Source of the DNA: Corticium candelabrum
Taxonomy: Eukaryota > Porifera > Homoscleromorpha > Homosclerophorida > Plakinidae
Length of the DNA stretch: 64,000 nucleotides
Assembly: GCF_963422355.1 (NCBI RefSeq)
Contig: NC_085104.1
Location: 5,228,298 to 5,292,297, forward strand
Reading direction: 5' to 3'
Shown piece after piece: positions 8,950-64,000 of this stretch. The translations under genes were made by a program, and so were the position numbers. Under the pieces are notes generated by a model, which searched no databases, was not told where the DNA came from, and saw only the letters and a list, made by a program, of their open reading frames with translations. Position 1 is the first letter of the stretch; every line of letters begins with the position of its first letter.

Positions 8950-9666
8950 AGTCTTATGATGTCAGGTGTTAAAGCAGGAGGCGGAGCGAGTCGGCGAGGC
9001 CTACGTCACGTGACCGGCCTACGGCACCCTAGCTTTTCTAGCTCGGGTATGATAAGTGAGGAAAACTCTTCGGACAGCGAAGAGACGACAGAAATGATAA
9101 CACTACAAGCATGGTTCTTGTCCTAGCTAGGCCTTTTGTCACGAGAATCTAGGCGAAGCTAAGCCGCAGGGGCGTAGCTGGATCTCCTAACGGGGTGTTA
9201 TCGGGGTCTTGTCAGAGTATACTCTGAGTCTGAAAGCCTCAAAATTCTAGACCGGAAGTATGACGCGGCGGAAAAGGGTCTGGTTACTGGTTACGCAAGT
9301 CTAACCAAATCCTTTGTTGATCTTGTTGTGCCGCCTGCAGAAAGCACAAGCTAAAGTGGAGTAAATAGGATCGATAAGTTGTGTTTAGAGATCTGTCCCG
9401 TGGTGATCTCGAATGCTGTACTGGCTGTACTGTAGCGTACGACTACTTGCGAGCTCTGGAAATTTTCCCACGGGCTAGCGCTGGCTCTATATTCTCTAGG
9501 CAGACTTTAGTTACAGAAAGTAATTAATTGTACGTATTCTAATATACATAAATGAGAGTTGACTAATTTGAATAAAATTTCAATGAGAGAGAGGGGTCTG
9601 AGTCTTTATAGAGCAGCCACGGACCGTTAGTGGCAGTGTCTGAGAGTTTGATAAGGCATCATCGTT
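8950..9666. other. intergenic, traces of repeat ends only
   Basis: CAGGGGCGTAGCTGGATCT at about 9168 looks like the left end of a hAT-type MITE, and the 9235-9290 segment has CTAGACC and GGGTCTGG like the TAGCCTCGAA family. No partner ends or genes were found. Confidence 0.3.
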
Positions 9667-9812
<146 letters not shown>

Positions 9813-9960
9813 TATGTATGTATATGTGTGTATGCGCATGCCCTAGGGAAGAGCTGTCTGCTAGTGGTCACGTTCACTAGGAGGTGATCATGAATAGTAG
9901 AATTGCCTTTAGATATAACAGTCAGCTGCCATACAATCACGGTTTACCAAACAAGCAGTC

Positions 9961-10299
9961 ATGGACAAACCGTGGTGCTTCCAAATGCCATTAAAGGCGC
10001 ATGTGAGCATTGATCAAGACAGAAAGTCACTCACACCGTTAGCTAACGGTACTGTACTGTACTGTACGGAATTTGGCAAGTATTGTACCAGAGAGCCAGT
10101 GGGTCTGTGCAATCCTTACTACTTTAGCCCATATGACACTTTGATGGTCTTCAATGCCTCAAGTGACATTTCTCGGCTTACTGTTACACAACCAATAGAA
10201 AGAGACTACACAAACGTTAATCACAGTCTGCATCTTGTATGGATTACTGTATACGTCATGGGTTTGATTTATATTGTGTGGGAACCCCACAGACTGTAA
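9961..10299 (+). other. 112-codon open frame of unknown meaning
   Basis: Open frame with one hydrophobic stretch near its C-terminus (LVWITVYVMGLIYIVW). I recognise no domain, and there is no neighbouring exon or promoter support. It lies tail to tail with the end of the RAPGEF gene. It may be chance; kept because it is the only sizeable frame in this interval. Confidence 0.15.
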
Positions 10300-10468
10300 T
10301 TGCTTAGTTCCAGGGTCAACACCATACTCAAATAGTCAACAACGAACTTTGCATTTGCAGATAACTTCCTTCTATTAATTAATTAGGCCAGTCTTTATAC
10401 ATACTTACAACAAAAGACCTTGCAATAGCAAGGCATATTCATATTTATGTAAAGTCCTCAACTCGTTA

Positions 10469-10474
10469 TTTATT
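10469..10474 (-). terminator. polyadenylation signal of RAPGEF gene
   Basis: AATAAA on the minus strand about 50 bp beyond the stop codon of the RAPGEF2/6-like gene. Confidence 0.55.
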
Positions 10475-10522
10475 CATCTATCACATCAGAAAAAAGTAAA
10501 CCACTACTACTACTCATCTACC

Positions 10523-13500
10523 CTAGGTAACCTCTTTCTCTGTAACTTCTAATCTAGTTGCTGTCACTGGAGAAGATGAATGTCCATTCATGTGCACACC
10601 TTTCTTTCTTCTGATATGAAAAGGCGAAATCGAACCAGACAGTCTCTTCATAGCTGAACTCGTCGACATCTTCTTGTGCCCATCCACGACACCCTCTTGA
10701 ATATCCTTCAAGCTGTTTCGACGATGGTGCTCTTTGGGAGAGATGTTCTTGTCTTTGATTCGTGGAGAAACAACAACAGAACTCAAGGACATCGTTCTGG
10801 GGTGCACAGTAGAGCCGCCCGCAGGAACAGCAAGGGAAGAGCGATGCAACCGGACTGGCGCCGAAGGCATCGATGGTTCACATGCCTCAGACAAATTGTC
10901 CAATACATTCTCGTCGTCGAGAACTGGCAAATTGTCCAAATACTCACTCACTCTTCGTTCCATCACACGTTGCTCATAGATGCGTTTAAGAAGAGAAGTA
11001 TGTCCACTAGCACCACTTCGCCGCTTCATCGTCCCAGTGCTAGATTTTATAAACAGCTGCTGATTTGAGACATTGAGAAACTCCAAGAAGACATTTTGTG
11101 GATCATATGGAATCGCAGCCATTTTCTTGATGTTCCGTATCTCTCCAGAAAGCATCCGCAACTTTTCGAAGTTGATGAGAGAGTCAACGACACTGTCATT
11201 TCCCAGGTACATGAACATAAGATCCTTTTTTATTACCGGAAAGAAGGGAAGAAGTGGCGGACAAGCAGCAGCACCATAAACAACAGCTCGGTATCGTGAC
11301 ATGTTGCGTGTTGGATCCATAAGACGTTGCATTTCGTGATACGCTCTTATGTACTTTGAAGGAACTTTGTCCCAAGTGCCTTTTAGTCTTTCAATTGCTC
11401 GATGTCCGAGCCCACTAAGTATCGCAAACATTGTGTTGTAATTCCTAGCATCTTGACAATAACGAGCTGCCTTGATAAAAGCTTTCAGTACTTTCACTCG
11501 ATTGTGGCTGCTACGTGTGCGGCAAATCTCGGTAACGACCCAGAACATTTCCTGGTTCACTAAATCAGCAAACTCCTTTAGATGATCCGCTTGTACATTA
11601 GACTGGCAGCCCCACAGGTCAACGATAAACTCAGCTGCATCAATTGTCTGGAAAGTTTCAAAGTCTCTCATCGTCAGCTCTCGCACCAATTCCTTGATAT
11701 CTAGCCTTTGAATATTGAGACAACCCTCTTTCAGAATTTCTTCAGCAACATCTTCGTGGACAAGTGTTCCTGTCTCGTCGTGTGGCTTCAAATAATAGCG
11801 ACTATACACTCCCAGTCTTTCAGACAATTTATCTAGAAAATCAGGAAGTTTCTTCTGAGTTACAAGCCTTTCCTGATTCGTCGTGATCTGACAGAGAGAG
11901 AACGTGGACGAGCCTTCCGAGAGCTCAAATTCGGCAACAGCTAATGCAACGACCTGACTGGCCGTTGTGTGATTAGACACAGGAATATATCTATGACCTC
12001 CATCGGCTCGATAGATTTTAATAACATGATCGACATTCGAGCTTATCTGCGGTAAAGGAGACAGCTCTCTCTTAGTGTCCTGATACACAACAGGCATCGA
12101 CGTGCTGTGAACCATACCAAACTCACCACTCGCCCGATAACCACCAAGCTTCGGACTACTCGAATCGCTATCTGATGGACTGTTATCGTGTGCTGAAGGT
12201 GTCTCTTCCTTTGCATCTGACACAGGTGTGAACGTAGTAGGTGTCAATGTTGGCCGTGATTTGCCAGAGCCAACCCTCCAAGACAGAGCACCATACAACC
12301 TCTTTGCAAAGCTCTTATGATGTCCACTACCACGACTCTTCGAAATCGAAATGTTATTACAGGAATGCTTGGTTGGTTGTGCTTGTGGGGACGTAACCAT
12401 CGACTCAACAACATTAGAACCATCAATTTCAGCCCTGTCTTGTGGATTAAGTGCAAACTTTAAACCAATAATGTTGTAATGCAAAATCAGTACCATCTTC
12501 TTGCCGTCATTACAGAGAGCTTTGACTCGCGACAGTTGAAGTTGCTCTACATTATGATCATTAAGCGAGATTACTTGGTCTCCCACAGAGATCCCACCCG
12601 TTGCAGCTAATGATTTCTCCTTTACATCGGACACAAACACGGCACCCGACTGTCGTTCGTTTCCTATGATCATGTCCATGCCCCACTCCATGTCTACTGC
12701 ATCTCTTGTCAAGGTTACCACACGTTTCTTCGAGCAGCCGGATGAAGCTCTATCCAAGTTGTGCAGTTCTGGCATCATTTCCGCGTCTTTCAACTGTGTT
12801 CGAAATCTATTCAGTTGACCCATCATCGCTTCGTTGCCATCGAAGTCTGCAAAGTGCTTACCAACCCACACTGACATGACATTGACCGCTGCCAATTTCT
12901 CGTCTTTGCTTTCCGAATCGAGCCACTTCAGCAACTGTTCCGTGATCTTCTTGGGGTCAGAAATAAATGTACGATATGTCAGTAGAAAGTCTTCCACATA
13001 AGTAGGATCGACGGAGTTAAACTCCAACAGCTGTTGCAACAGTTTGTCAGCAGTTCCCTGTATAACAGCAAAACCGTCAATTTCTCCAACTTTGCGTTTC
13101 TCCGACACCAAGACACGCTGATCACCCTCCGTGACTACTTGTACATTCTCCTGCTGGCTTTTGAGAATTTTCAGATATTCTTCACCATCTACTTCCAGCA
13201 CCTGACATGGTGTCTTGGCCACCAGCGTTCCTTCATGAATAACTGTAGGTAAATGAGCTGTGATTCCAAACGTATCTCCTGCATAAAGTGTAGATGGGAG
13301 CTGCCCTTCCCGCATTAATTCTAGTTGCCCATCGAAGACAACATACCATGAGCTGAGCTCTCGACCGTCCCTTACAACTCGCATTTCACGATCAAACAGT
13401 TTCATCTGCACTTTGGAACATAATGCTTTCCTCACTCCGAGCGAGACAGAAGCAAATGCAGGTAGATTCTGGACAAAGTCGTGAATGAGTGCAATATCAC

Positions 13501-16333
13501 GTTCACCTCGATCAACAGGTGATTTCATAAGAGCCTCCAAAACTGGGTCATGCGTTTCAGGCACAGTTTCTCCACAATCATTCGGATCATTCATGAAGAT
13601 ATCGTCTTCATCAGAATCTACACTGCTCTCGGGAAGGTCATCCAAATCAAAGTTTTGGCTTAGTTCCTGCTGGCAGTCTCTTACCTTGTTCCCTTTCTGT
13701 TCACATTTCGTTTTACTGTTTGAAATCGGTGTCATTAAAACACTTTCGTGTCTGCACAAGTTCCCATGTCCTCCTAATCCCGAGAATGTCTTGTCCATGA
13801 AATGCTGCATTTCTGCTCCGATCAGATCTAAATTATTCACAGTTACAGGCTTCCATTGTAGAAACGTAGAATCTAAAGCAGACTTCCTACGTGACAACGG
13901 AGAAGACAAATGACGCTTGCGATTGGGGTTGACAGAGGCAGCCCGAAAAAGGCCCGGAGAACGAGGAGCAGTAAGAATAGATGACGACGCTGATGACAGA
14001 GACTCCGATGATGATGAACGAGAGGAAAGTCCCAGAGACTCAGGTCGAGCATGCTGAAACTCATTGCAGCTGTTGCTCTGCCTCGGTGCAAGAATAGCGC
14101 CATTAGAATGGTTGGTGCTTACTTTGCTGACTGATGAATCAAGAGACAGTGCAGAAGGAGAACTATATCCAGAACTCATAGAGCTTTCACGTGTATGACC
14201 AATGGCACCAGGATGTCTATCGTCACCAACAAACAGAGACACATCTTCTAAAACAAACACAACATGTCACTACATCTCATCAGCATGTGATGTCATTATG
14301 ACACAACAACTGAAGCAATTCTGGTTCCTGCAGAGAAATTGTTATGCCCATATGTCTTGGTTCCTGTGTGACCCTTCACAGTCACCATTAATGAAACATG
14401 AGTCATCATCAGTATAATTAGAAGCCACATCAACTTGCTACGAACAACAGGGGGGACTACTCTCATTCTGTTACATGGCCATACAGAAAATGCCAGTATA
14501 TGTAGTCTAGAAACCTCCTAGCTTATGAGTGACCAAATGATAATACACAATGTCCTGATATACTCCATAGAAAACCTTACATTAATTATCTGATTCAACA
14601 AAGAAAGGGATAAACTCAGTTAACAGATAAACTCAGTTAACGAATACTAGAAATGAAGCCTAATCCAACAAATTAGTTTAGCTTTGCATGGCCATGTCCA
14701 AAACTGGATTCTCAAGACATCTGCAGCTACACAAGTACTCTTGACTCAACGTTCTAAGAAGCAGAAGCAGATGAAATAGAGAAACCTGAAGTGTCCACCA
14801 GTAACCTGTACTCTTTAGCCTGAACTCTGCTTATCTCTAGGAATAACCTATTCCGATCTATCTATGTGCCTCACTCTACACGTGTACATGCACACAACTC
14901 ACTAATTAACAAGCTGCTGTCTCACCTGACAGAGTCTTAGGTGGTGGTGGTGCAATTAACTTTCTCAAGTAGTCCTCATCAATAATCTCTATATCTGGAC
15001 TCTTGACTTCTCCAAGACCACAGCAACAAACAATAAACTGACTTGGCTCTAAGACTATAGCGGTTTCGTCTCTCGGGCGTCCAAAATCAACATCATTTCC
15101 AAAACTCGTGCCAGAAACAAACAGATCAGCTCCTGCAAGTACAGATCCTGACAGAAGAAGAAACCAGCTTGTAGCCAGGTCGCCGCGGTAGTAGAGAACA
15201 CTCTCGGCAACATGGCGTTCATAGCGGGCAGTAGCTGCCACATCACTGAAATAAATAAATATTACTCATCACCCGCAGTCACTGTGTTGACAAGTAACAA
15301 ACAATTAGAACAACAACCTACGAACACACCACGCGAAACCAATATATTCAAACAGTAGGTATCATATTCTGCAAGTGCATCTGACTCTAGCTGATCTCAT
15401 CACTAGGTGCAGGTGTTGCGGAAATCAGCAAACGCCGCATTATGCACAACTAACTTAGATTGTCATTAGTCCACGTCCATCTCGTATGAAATTAGGCGCC
15501 ACCAACGAAGTGAAAACGCGTTGTTGTGTCAGGGCTAAAGTTTCATCGTGCGACGACCGACTACACGCGCTGAGAGCACGCCGTAAAGGCAAACTGACAA
15601 AGCGTTGATGAAAAACGATGGCCTGCTGCTTAACGTGCGTCACACGATGCATGCGCACCCGGCAACCAAACACCTACAGCTCGACCTCTTCTGCCTATCC
15701 CACTACATCCAGAACTAGAACAACAGTCGCACGACGCTACCCCACAAAGATTTACAAAACATGACAGCTAGAAAAATATCTCGATTTACGCACAGTTCGC
15801 ATCTCCCGGCAGACCACCTGGCGGGTAGCCAGTAGCGACACGAGTCATGGCTTATCGCGTCGTTCGCGCTTCTCCGCGCACCCTATCGACACCAACACAA
15901 CGGTACGACCAGACATCGAGGTACGAACGTAGTCTGCGTATCCGTACGACGTAAACTCGCCTCTCGACGCAGCCCGCGGGCTCATCACTAATCACAACAC
16001 CAAACACAACATGTAAAAACAGGATTCGCGCACGATTTTGGCCAAAATGTGTACAAATTGAAGACCCACACGTTACCACAAATACCTAAAACGACAAGAA
16101 TGGCATTCTCTCCGCAAACAGAGATCCCAAGGGAGAAGAAATGGGAGAAAGCCGGATGAAAACTGACACGTATGAAGGTGTGGCGTCGTAGCTCACCGCA
16201 AATGATGGTTTGTTCCTTCAAACGCTGGGAAATGTCGTAGGCCGTCAGCTATAATAGCAATGTCGGAGTCCGTCCGTCGACCCGGAGATGTCTTCAATGC
16301 TGATAGGAACGTGCTTGTTGTCTCTTCACTCAT
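10523..16333 (-). CDS. RAPGEF2: Rap guanine nucleotide exchange factor (PDZ-GEF), RAPGEF2/6-like
   Basis: Three coding exons: 16333-16197, 15245-14926 and 14247-10523 (stop at 10523-10525), phases 2 and 1, total 1393 residues. Domain order matches PDZ-GEFs: a first cyclic-nucleotide-binding-like domain in exon 2 (ATSWFLLLSGSV, VLEPSQFIV), a second at about 405-515, RasGEF N-terminal domain about 545-640 (PTYVEDFLLTYRTF), PDZ about 660-740, Ras-association about 890-975 and the catalytic RasGEF/CDC25 domain about 1005-1215. The C-terminal 180 residues are Ser-rich and look unstructured. The enzyme loads GTP on Rap1/Rap2 at membranes and junctions; this is known for the family. About 89 percent of the protein sits in one exon, a sign of intron loss. 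RAPGEF2 and RAPGEF6 are vertebrate duplicates, so the symbol is by orthology to the pair. Confidence 0.93.
14248..14925 (-). other. RAPGEF intron 2
   Basis: Donor CTCAG|GTGAGA at 14926/14925 and acceptor TTTTAG before 14247. I see no element in this intron. Confidence 0.8.
15246..16196 (-). other. RAPGEF intron 1
   Basis: Donor TTGCG|GTGAGC and acceptor ATTTATTTCAG. CpG-containing and without recognised repeats; short open frames inside have no homology. Confidence 0.75.
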
Positions 16334-17621
16334 GACTCAGTCATGCAGATGCCACTCTCGCTGACTGTCGACGTAGAAGCCGGAGACTGAAACAGGGAAG
16401 AGATTCGCTCGACAGCGGAACTCTTGGATACGATACGTGGAGTGTGCGCAGTCGAGTGTGAGGGGCGTGGAAACTGGCTAATGACTGACGGTTACCGGGA
16501 TACGTCATTAGTCATTGGTCGCAATTTTCGCGCTTAGAATGCTTGGGACGTTCTTTGTGATTGCTTGAGACGGTCTGCTGTGTTTCTAGACAACAAACGC
16601 ACACAAACGCACACGAACTACTGGGTGTCGTCGCGAGTGAGGAAGCGTAGGCGGTGGCTGTTATGTGTACATGTAGGTAGCTAATCTAACCAGGTCGCGA
16701 CTGGAAGCTTTTCGAATTCCTTCCTTCTGACGACTGGGTTTAGTTATAGTTTGACGTCTTGTGCGGACACGAAGGGTTGGTGTAATTCACTAACTACACA
16801 ATTCTAGAAATCGCATAAACAGATCGATCTACCTAGATCTACCTAGAATGCCACACAGAGCTAATTTAGCATCTTGTGTGTGGAATTAAGAATTAATAGA
16901 TAACATTATTTAGCTATATCATCAGTATCTAGATACCGTATGTCCATTAGCACCAGTTTTGTTACAAGATTGCATTATTTCTGTAGTGTTTTGGTTTCAT
17001 GCGTCATTGTGTGACCTTACTAATTCTAGACCTGATCAAGGAATCTAGTAGTGTACTGCTCAGATCAATCAATGAATCGTAAATACTTCTAGCTTGAATT
17101 GTCTGCTAAGTCTAGACATGCTGCAAGGTGAACTTGCGCATATAATTGCAGAGTCCTGAAGAGATGTTTGACTTTTTTCACAAAGTACAATAGACACAGA
17201 AAGCATTAGTCTTGTTGTTGCTAATTCATCATACATGACTACTTGAGATGCCGTTACGTCAGCATGCATTTTTCAACATTTTAACGCATTTTGTTTAATT
17301 AAATAGTTAATTAATTAATTAGGACAACACAAATCGTCTCTCGCGTGCTCGTACATGCAACATCAACTGTAGACTTTAGTAAAATTTAATTTTAATAAAA
17401 AGCTATGTTATACGTTTTTATTTTTAATAAATATTTTAAGTCCTACTATTAAACTCTTCTTATATTCTTTAAGATTTAATCAAAAAGCATTTATTTTTAT
17501 ATTAATTTTATTAGTATCTAAAATATTTTAATTAGTGCGCATGTCCGTCGGGCTCTGACTAGGGCTCACGTGAATTGGCATTCCTGGGCTTGATATGTAC
17601 GAGCCCACGTGTCACTGTGGG
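16334..17621. promoter_or_regulatory. divergent intergenic region between RAPGEF and UBA1
   Basis: The two genes point away from each other with 1.29 kb between start codons. The RAPGEF side is CpG-rich and without a clear TATA box. The segment 17270-17540 is strongly AT-rich. Nearest UBA1 are two E-boxes, TCACGTGA (17566-17573) and CACGTG (17606-17611), 11-56 bp upstream of the ATG. A shared or insulated bidirectional promoter is likely. Confidence 0.5.
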
Positions 17622-61796
<44,175 letters not shown>

Positions 61797-62735
61797 CTAT
61801 CACTTACAACATGCGTAAAGTGACAAAGGACTGTGTTCATGGCTTTGCAATGAGTTTGTTGTGTATTTTGTGTTGCTGTGGTTTGCAATGGTCTCGCCAT
61901 GACTTTTAGCTGTGTCAGTGTGCTTATATGCATTAACACGTGTGTGCAAATGGTGATACATGTACACATGTCTTCAAGACTCTCGCTGAAGACCTTCCAA
62001 GGGAAATGACCAGCAGGACCTTCAAGCTCCGCCAATTTGTAGGAGATGCGAACAAACTAGCAGAGGAGAAGCAGTTGGAAGTCAATAATTAATTATTGTG
62101 ATTCTATATCCAAATGTTCACACATAAACCACTTATTGACTCCACCAATAGCAACATATGTAGGTACATGGTACATGCGGGTATGAAGGCTTTCAAGGCT
62201 TCTTGTTCATTGCAGGAGAAACTATAGGGTAGTACAGAGGGTAGCTTCGACCTCCAGACTCTTGTAGCGCCAATTACAGGGCTAGCGCTGTGTAGATGTT
62301 TGGTTGACTAGGACGGGTCGGTGTTTGTATCCGAATTGCACTTCTATGACACCAAAGACTGACATCATCACGTGAATAGCGAGCAATGATGAAACTACGC
62401 ACTTGGATTTTGACTAGCCGCGTCCCCAGACTCACGTGAGCCTGGCAGTGTCCGGTGTAGCAGCGGATTAGGTCCGGCCGTCAAATAGGTCCGCTTGTTA
62501 ACGCACTTGTACCGGAAGACATTCTGCGCTAGCGCACCGCGTCTACCTCGGATCATTTCTCTTCGCGGGTTTGGTTCTAGCGCAGTAGCAGATTTAGCAC
62601 TAACGCACTTGTAGTACAGAGGACACTTGAATTTCTCGCGATAGCTGAGGCGGCATCAGATTGGCCACGCATGCGTGGGTGCACTGTACATGAACACGGG
62701 TACAGTACGGATGGCTCGGATTCTTTTGCTACATT
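61797..62735. promoter_or_regulatory. UBA1 3' flank and FAM3-like upstream region
   Basis: The left half should hold the UBA1 3' untranslated region. From about 62200 the sequence turns GC- and CpG-richer (for example GCGCTAGCGCACCGCGTC), as expected of a promoter for the next gene. No exon found. Confidence 0.4.
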
Positions 62736-63169
62736 ATGACATTTATCAGTGTATTTGGTGCTCGTAGAGGTACTGTACCGGCTTTCTGGCTCTGCGCTTG
62801 CTAGATCGTCTAACGTTGTGTACCTGTTTCAGGTTTGCTGCTAGTCAAACTGACTTCTTGTTTTGCATTGCTGCTGGTAGGCATTGCGCTTTTTCGTTTT
62901 ATTTATTATACTGGAACGAACAATATCAGCGTCGTTTATCGGAGGTTGACAGTCAAGGGCGTTGCGGTGTCGTTGCCAATGCCGGCTGCATCACGTGGAG
63001 GATGGGACGCTGAAGCGAATGCTCCGAAGCATCGCTTTGTCGATAGAGGAGGGTTGCGTGCGAAGCTGCTGTGTGGATTGTCTAGGGCATGTGGGCCGGA
63101 TGAAATGGCAGTTCGCGTTGTGTCTGGACCTGACACGGATTCCGCTTCTGTTTGTGTCAATGGCGACGA
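62736..63169 (+). CDS. FAM3/ILEI-family secreted protein, 5' exons (gene continues past window)
   Basis: The exon 62833-63169 starts after CCTGTTTCAG and ends CGACGA|GTAAGA. It encodes a hydrophobic signal or anchor segment (LTSCFALLLVGIALFRFIYY), a linker, and LLCGLSRACGPDEMAVRVVS, then SGPDTDSASVCVNGD. The CG(L/I)S(R/K)AC motif followed by SG and a second Cys-x-x-(G/D) block is the start of the FAM3 (PANDER/ILEI) domain. The frame has no ATG of its own. A 22-bp exon at 62736-62757 (MTFISVF) with a 75-bp intron gives the right phase, but its GTGCTC donor is weak, so the start is a proposal. FAM3 proteins are secreted cytokine-like or metabolic signals in vertebrates; the role here is unknown. 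Confidence 0.7.
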
Positions 63170-63187
63170 GTAAGAAACGGATATATG

Positions 63188-63264
63188 TTAGAGAGTGTTC
63201 ACACCGGGCCTAATCATGATTAGTTTGGCGTTAGTGCACCATTGCCACTCGTTCACACCGGTCC
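63188..63264. repeat. partial copies of the GTGTTCACACCG MITE
   Basis: AGAGTGTTCACACCGGGCCT and, 55 bp on, CGTTCACACCGGTCCTAAT, both left-end-like and in the same direction. The family member at 57363-57880 has both ends. GTGTAACGCCATTCTGACG at about 63901 is another piece of the family. Confidence 0.5.
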
Positions 63265-63834
63265 TAATTTCAGCTATGAGCCTTTAGGGTCACGAGACTT
63301 GGCGAGTAGCGTACTCTAAACGTCTAGGGCTGGCTGGCTGGTTGGCTGGTTATGTCTGTCACGCTACAGGAATGTGTCACGCCTCCTTAGTGTGGCCCAA
63401 TCACGAAGCATTAATTCCTTTATGTCGTATGTGGCAACCAAAGACAATGGACGAACAGCCAACCGTAGGCGCGAAACTTCCTTGAGAGACTTTTCTCACC
63501 AGAGCAGTGTAATTCATGTTTGCGATTGCTAGGACCTGTCGGAAATAAACAACAGAACTCACCTGTCTGCAACTGCTGACCCGAAATCGATCGCTTTCTT
63601 GGTTTTACGATGATTATACGGGAATCTAGCCTTACGTAACCAGAAGCGATTTTATGTCCCGTATACGATGACTCTACTTACGACTACAGACTATTTACGG
63701 GCTTTGCGATCACGCGAAACGACCGTCGCTATGTAGGATTTTAAATACATGTTACAGGTAGCACGTCTAGAAAGAAAATAGCGTGTATATTCGTAATTCT
63801 TTGTGACAATTACTCCTCCTAGTGTACGTGGTGT
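63265..63834 (+). other. first large intron of the FAM3-like gene, visible part
   Basis: No exon or RNA gene found. A GGCTGGCTGGTTGGCTGGTT run at about 63331-63350 is a short tandem repeat. Confidence 0.35.
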
Positions 63835-63902
63835 TCAGGACTTTGAAGGCTCATAGCTGTAGAAGCGACGGTGTAAACACAGCTTCAGTTACTAGTATTA
63901 GT
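63835..63902. repeat. dispersed 60-bp repeat, copy B
   Basis: Matches 19436-19504 (CATAGCTGT(G/A)GAAGC, then AAACACAGCTTCAGTTACTA). Here it is followed by a piece of the GTGTTCACACCG MITE family. Confidence 0.5.
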
Positions 63903-64000
63903 GTAACGCCATTCTGACGTAGCCTTGACACTGGTAATAGGCCTTCCTTCGCTTTCCGTGGTCCTTCCACGCGAGGAAAGCAACGGGGCGGTATCACGGA

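Noticed and set aside
14906..15241. Independent 111-codon gene
   Set aside because: It is exon 2 of RAPGEF: phases fit both neighbours and the sequence matches the first nucleotide-binding-like domain.

Overview
This is eukaryotic, animal DNA. Genes are split by GT-AG introns (one GC-AG), three conserved animal genes are present (RAPGEF2/6, UBA1 and a FAM3-family gene), and the spaces between exons are filled with inverted-repeat transposons, retrotransposon fossils, tRNA-derived SINEs and microsatellites. Short introns (about 70-110 bp) beside a very expanded gene and a diverse mobile-element set suggest a non-bilaterian invertebrate, possibly a sponge. That placement is inference; nothing in the window fixes the species.

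Layout. Positions 1-7000 carry two tandem minus-strand paralogs of a secreted cysteine-rich protein. One is cut by the window start (1-496). The other is complete in four exons (5197-6869) and appears to hold three cystine-knot-like modules. Between them lie a 1-kb fold-back element (1041-2034), a broken Ulp1-protease/PHD-finger gene (2701-3254), the 3' end of a Ty3/Gypsy-like element (3562-4114) and a minisatellite (4628-4960). Positions 7600-9830 hold two inverted-repeat elements and a long GT repeat. The minus-strand RAPGEF2/6-like gene lies at 10523-16333 in three coding exons, most of it in one 3.7-kb exon.

UBA1, encoding the ubiquitin-activating enzyme E1, starts 1.3 kb away on the opposite strand and fills 17622-61796. 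I could place 28 coding exons with consistent phases, giving 1036 residues. Its introns hold most of the mobile DNA: a Tigger/CENP-B relic in intron 3, nested MITEs in intron 5, an OTU-domain fossil in intron 9, two long intact reverse-transcriptase ORFs plus three fossils in the 12.8-kb intron 11, a second fold-back element in intron 18, a LINE fossil in intron 21, two SINEs in intron 24 and several MITEs in introns 12, 13, 19 and 27. At the right edge (62736-63169) is the start of a FAM3/ILEI-family gene that continues past the window.

Most notable: (i) two families of endonuclease-bearing non-LTR retrotransposon in one intron, each bordered by its own microsatellite, (TA)n or (GACA)n, as if the repeat were the target; (ii) the tandem triple-cystine-knot genes with a conserved core promoter; (iii) a two-copy fold-back element whose arms carry a cysteine-rich reading frame with mostly third-position changes.
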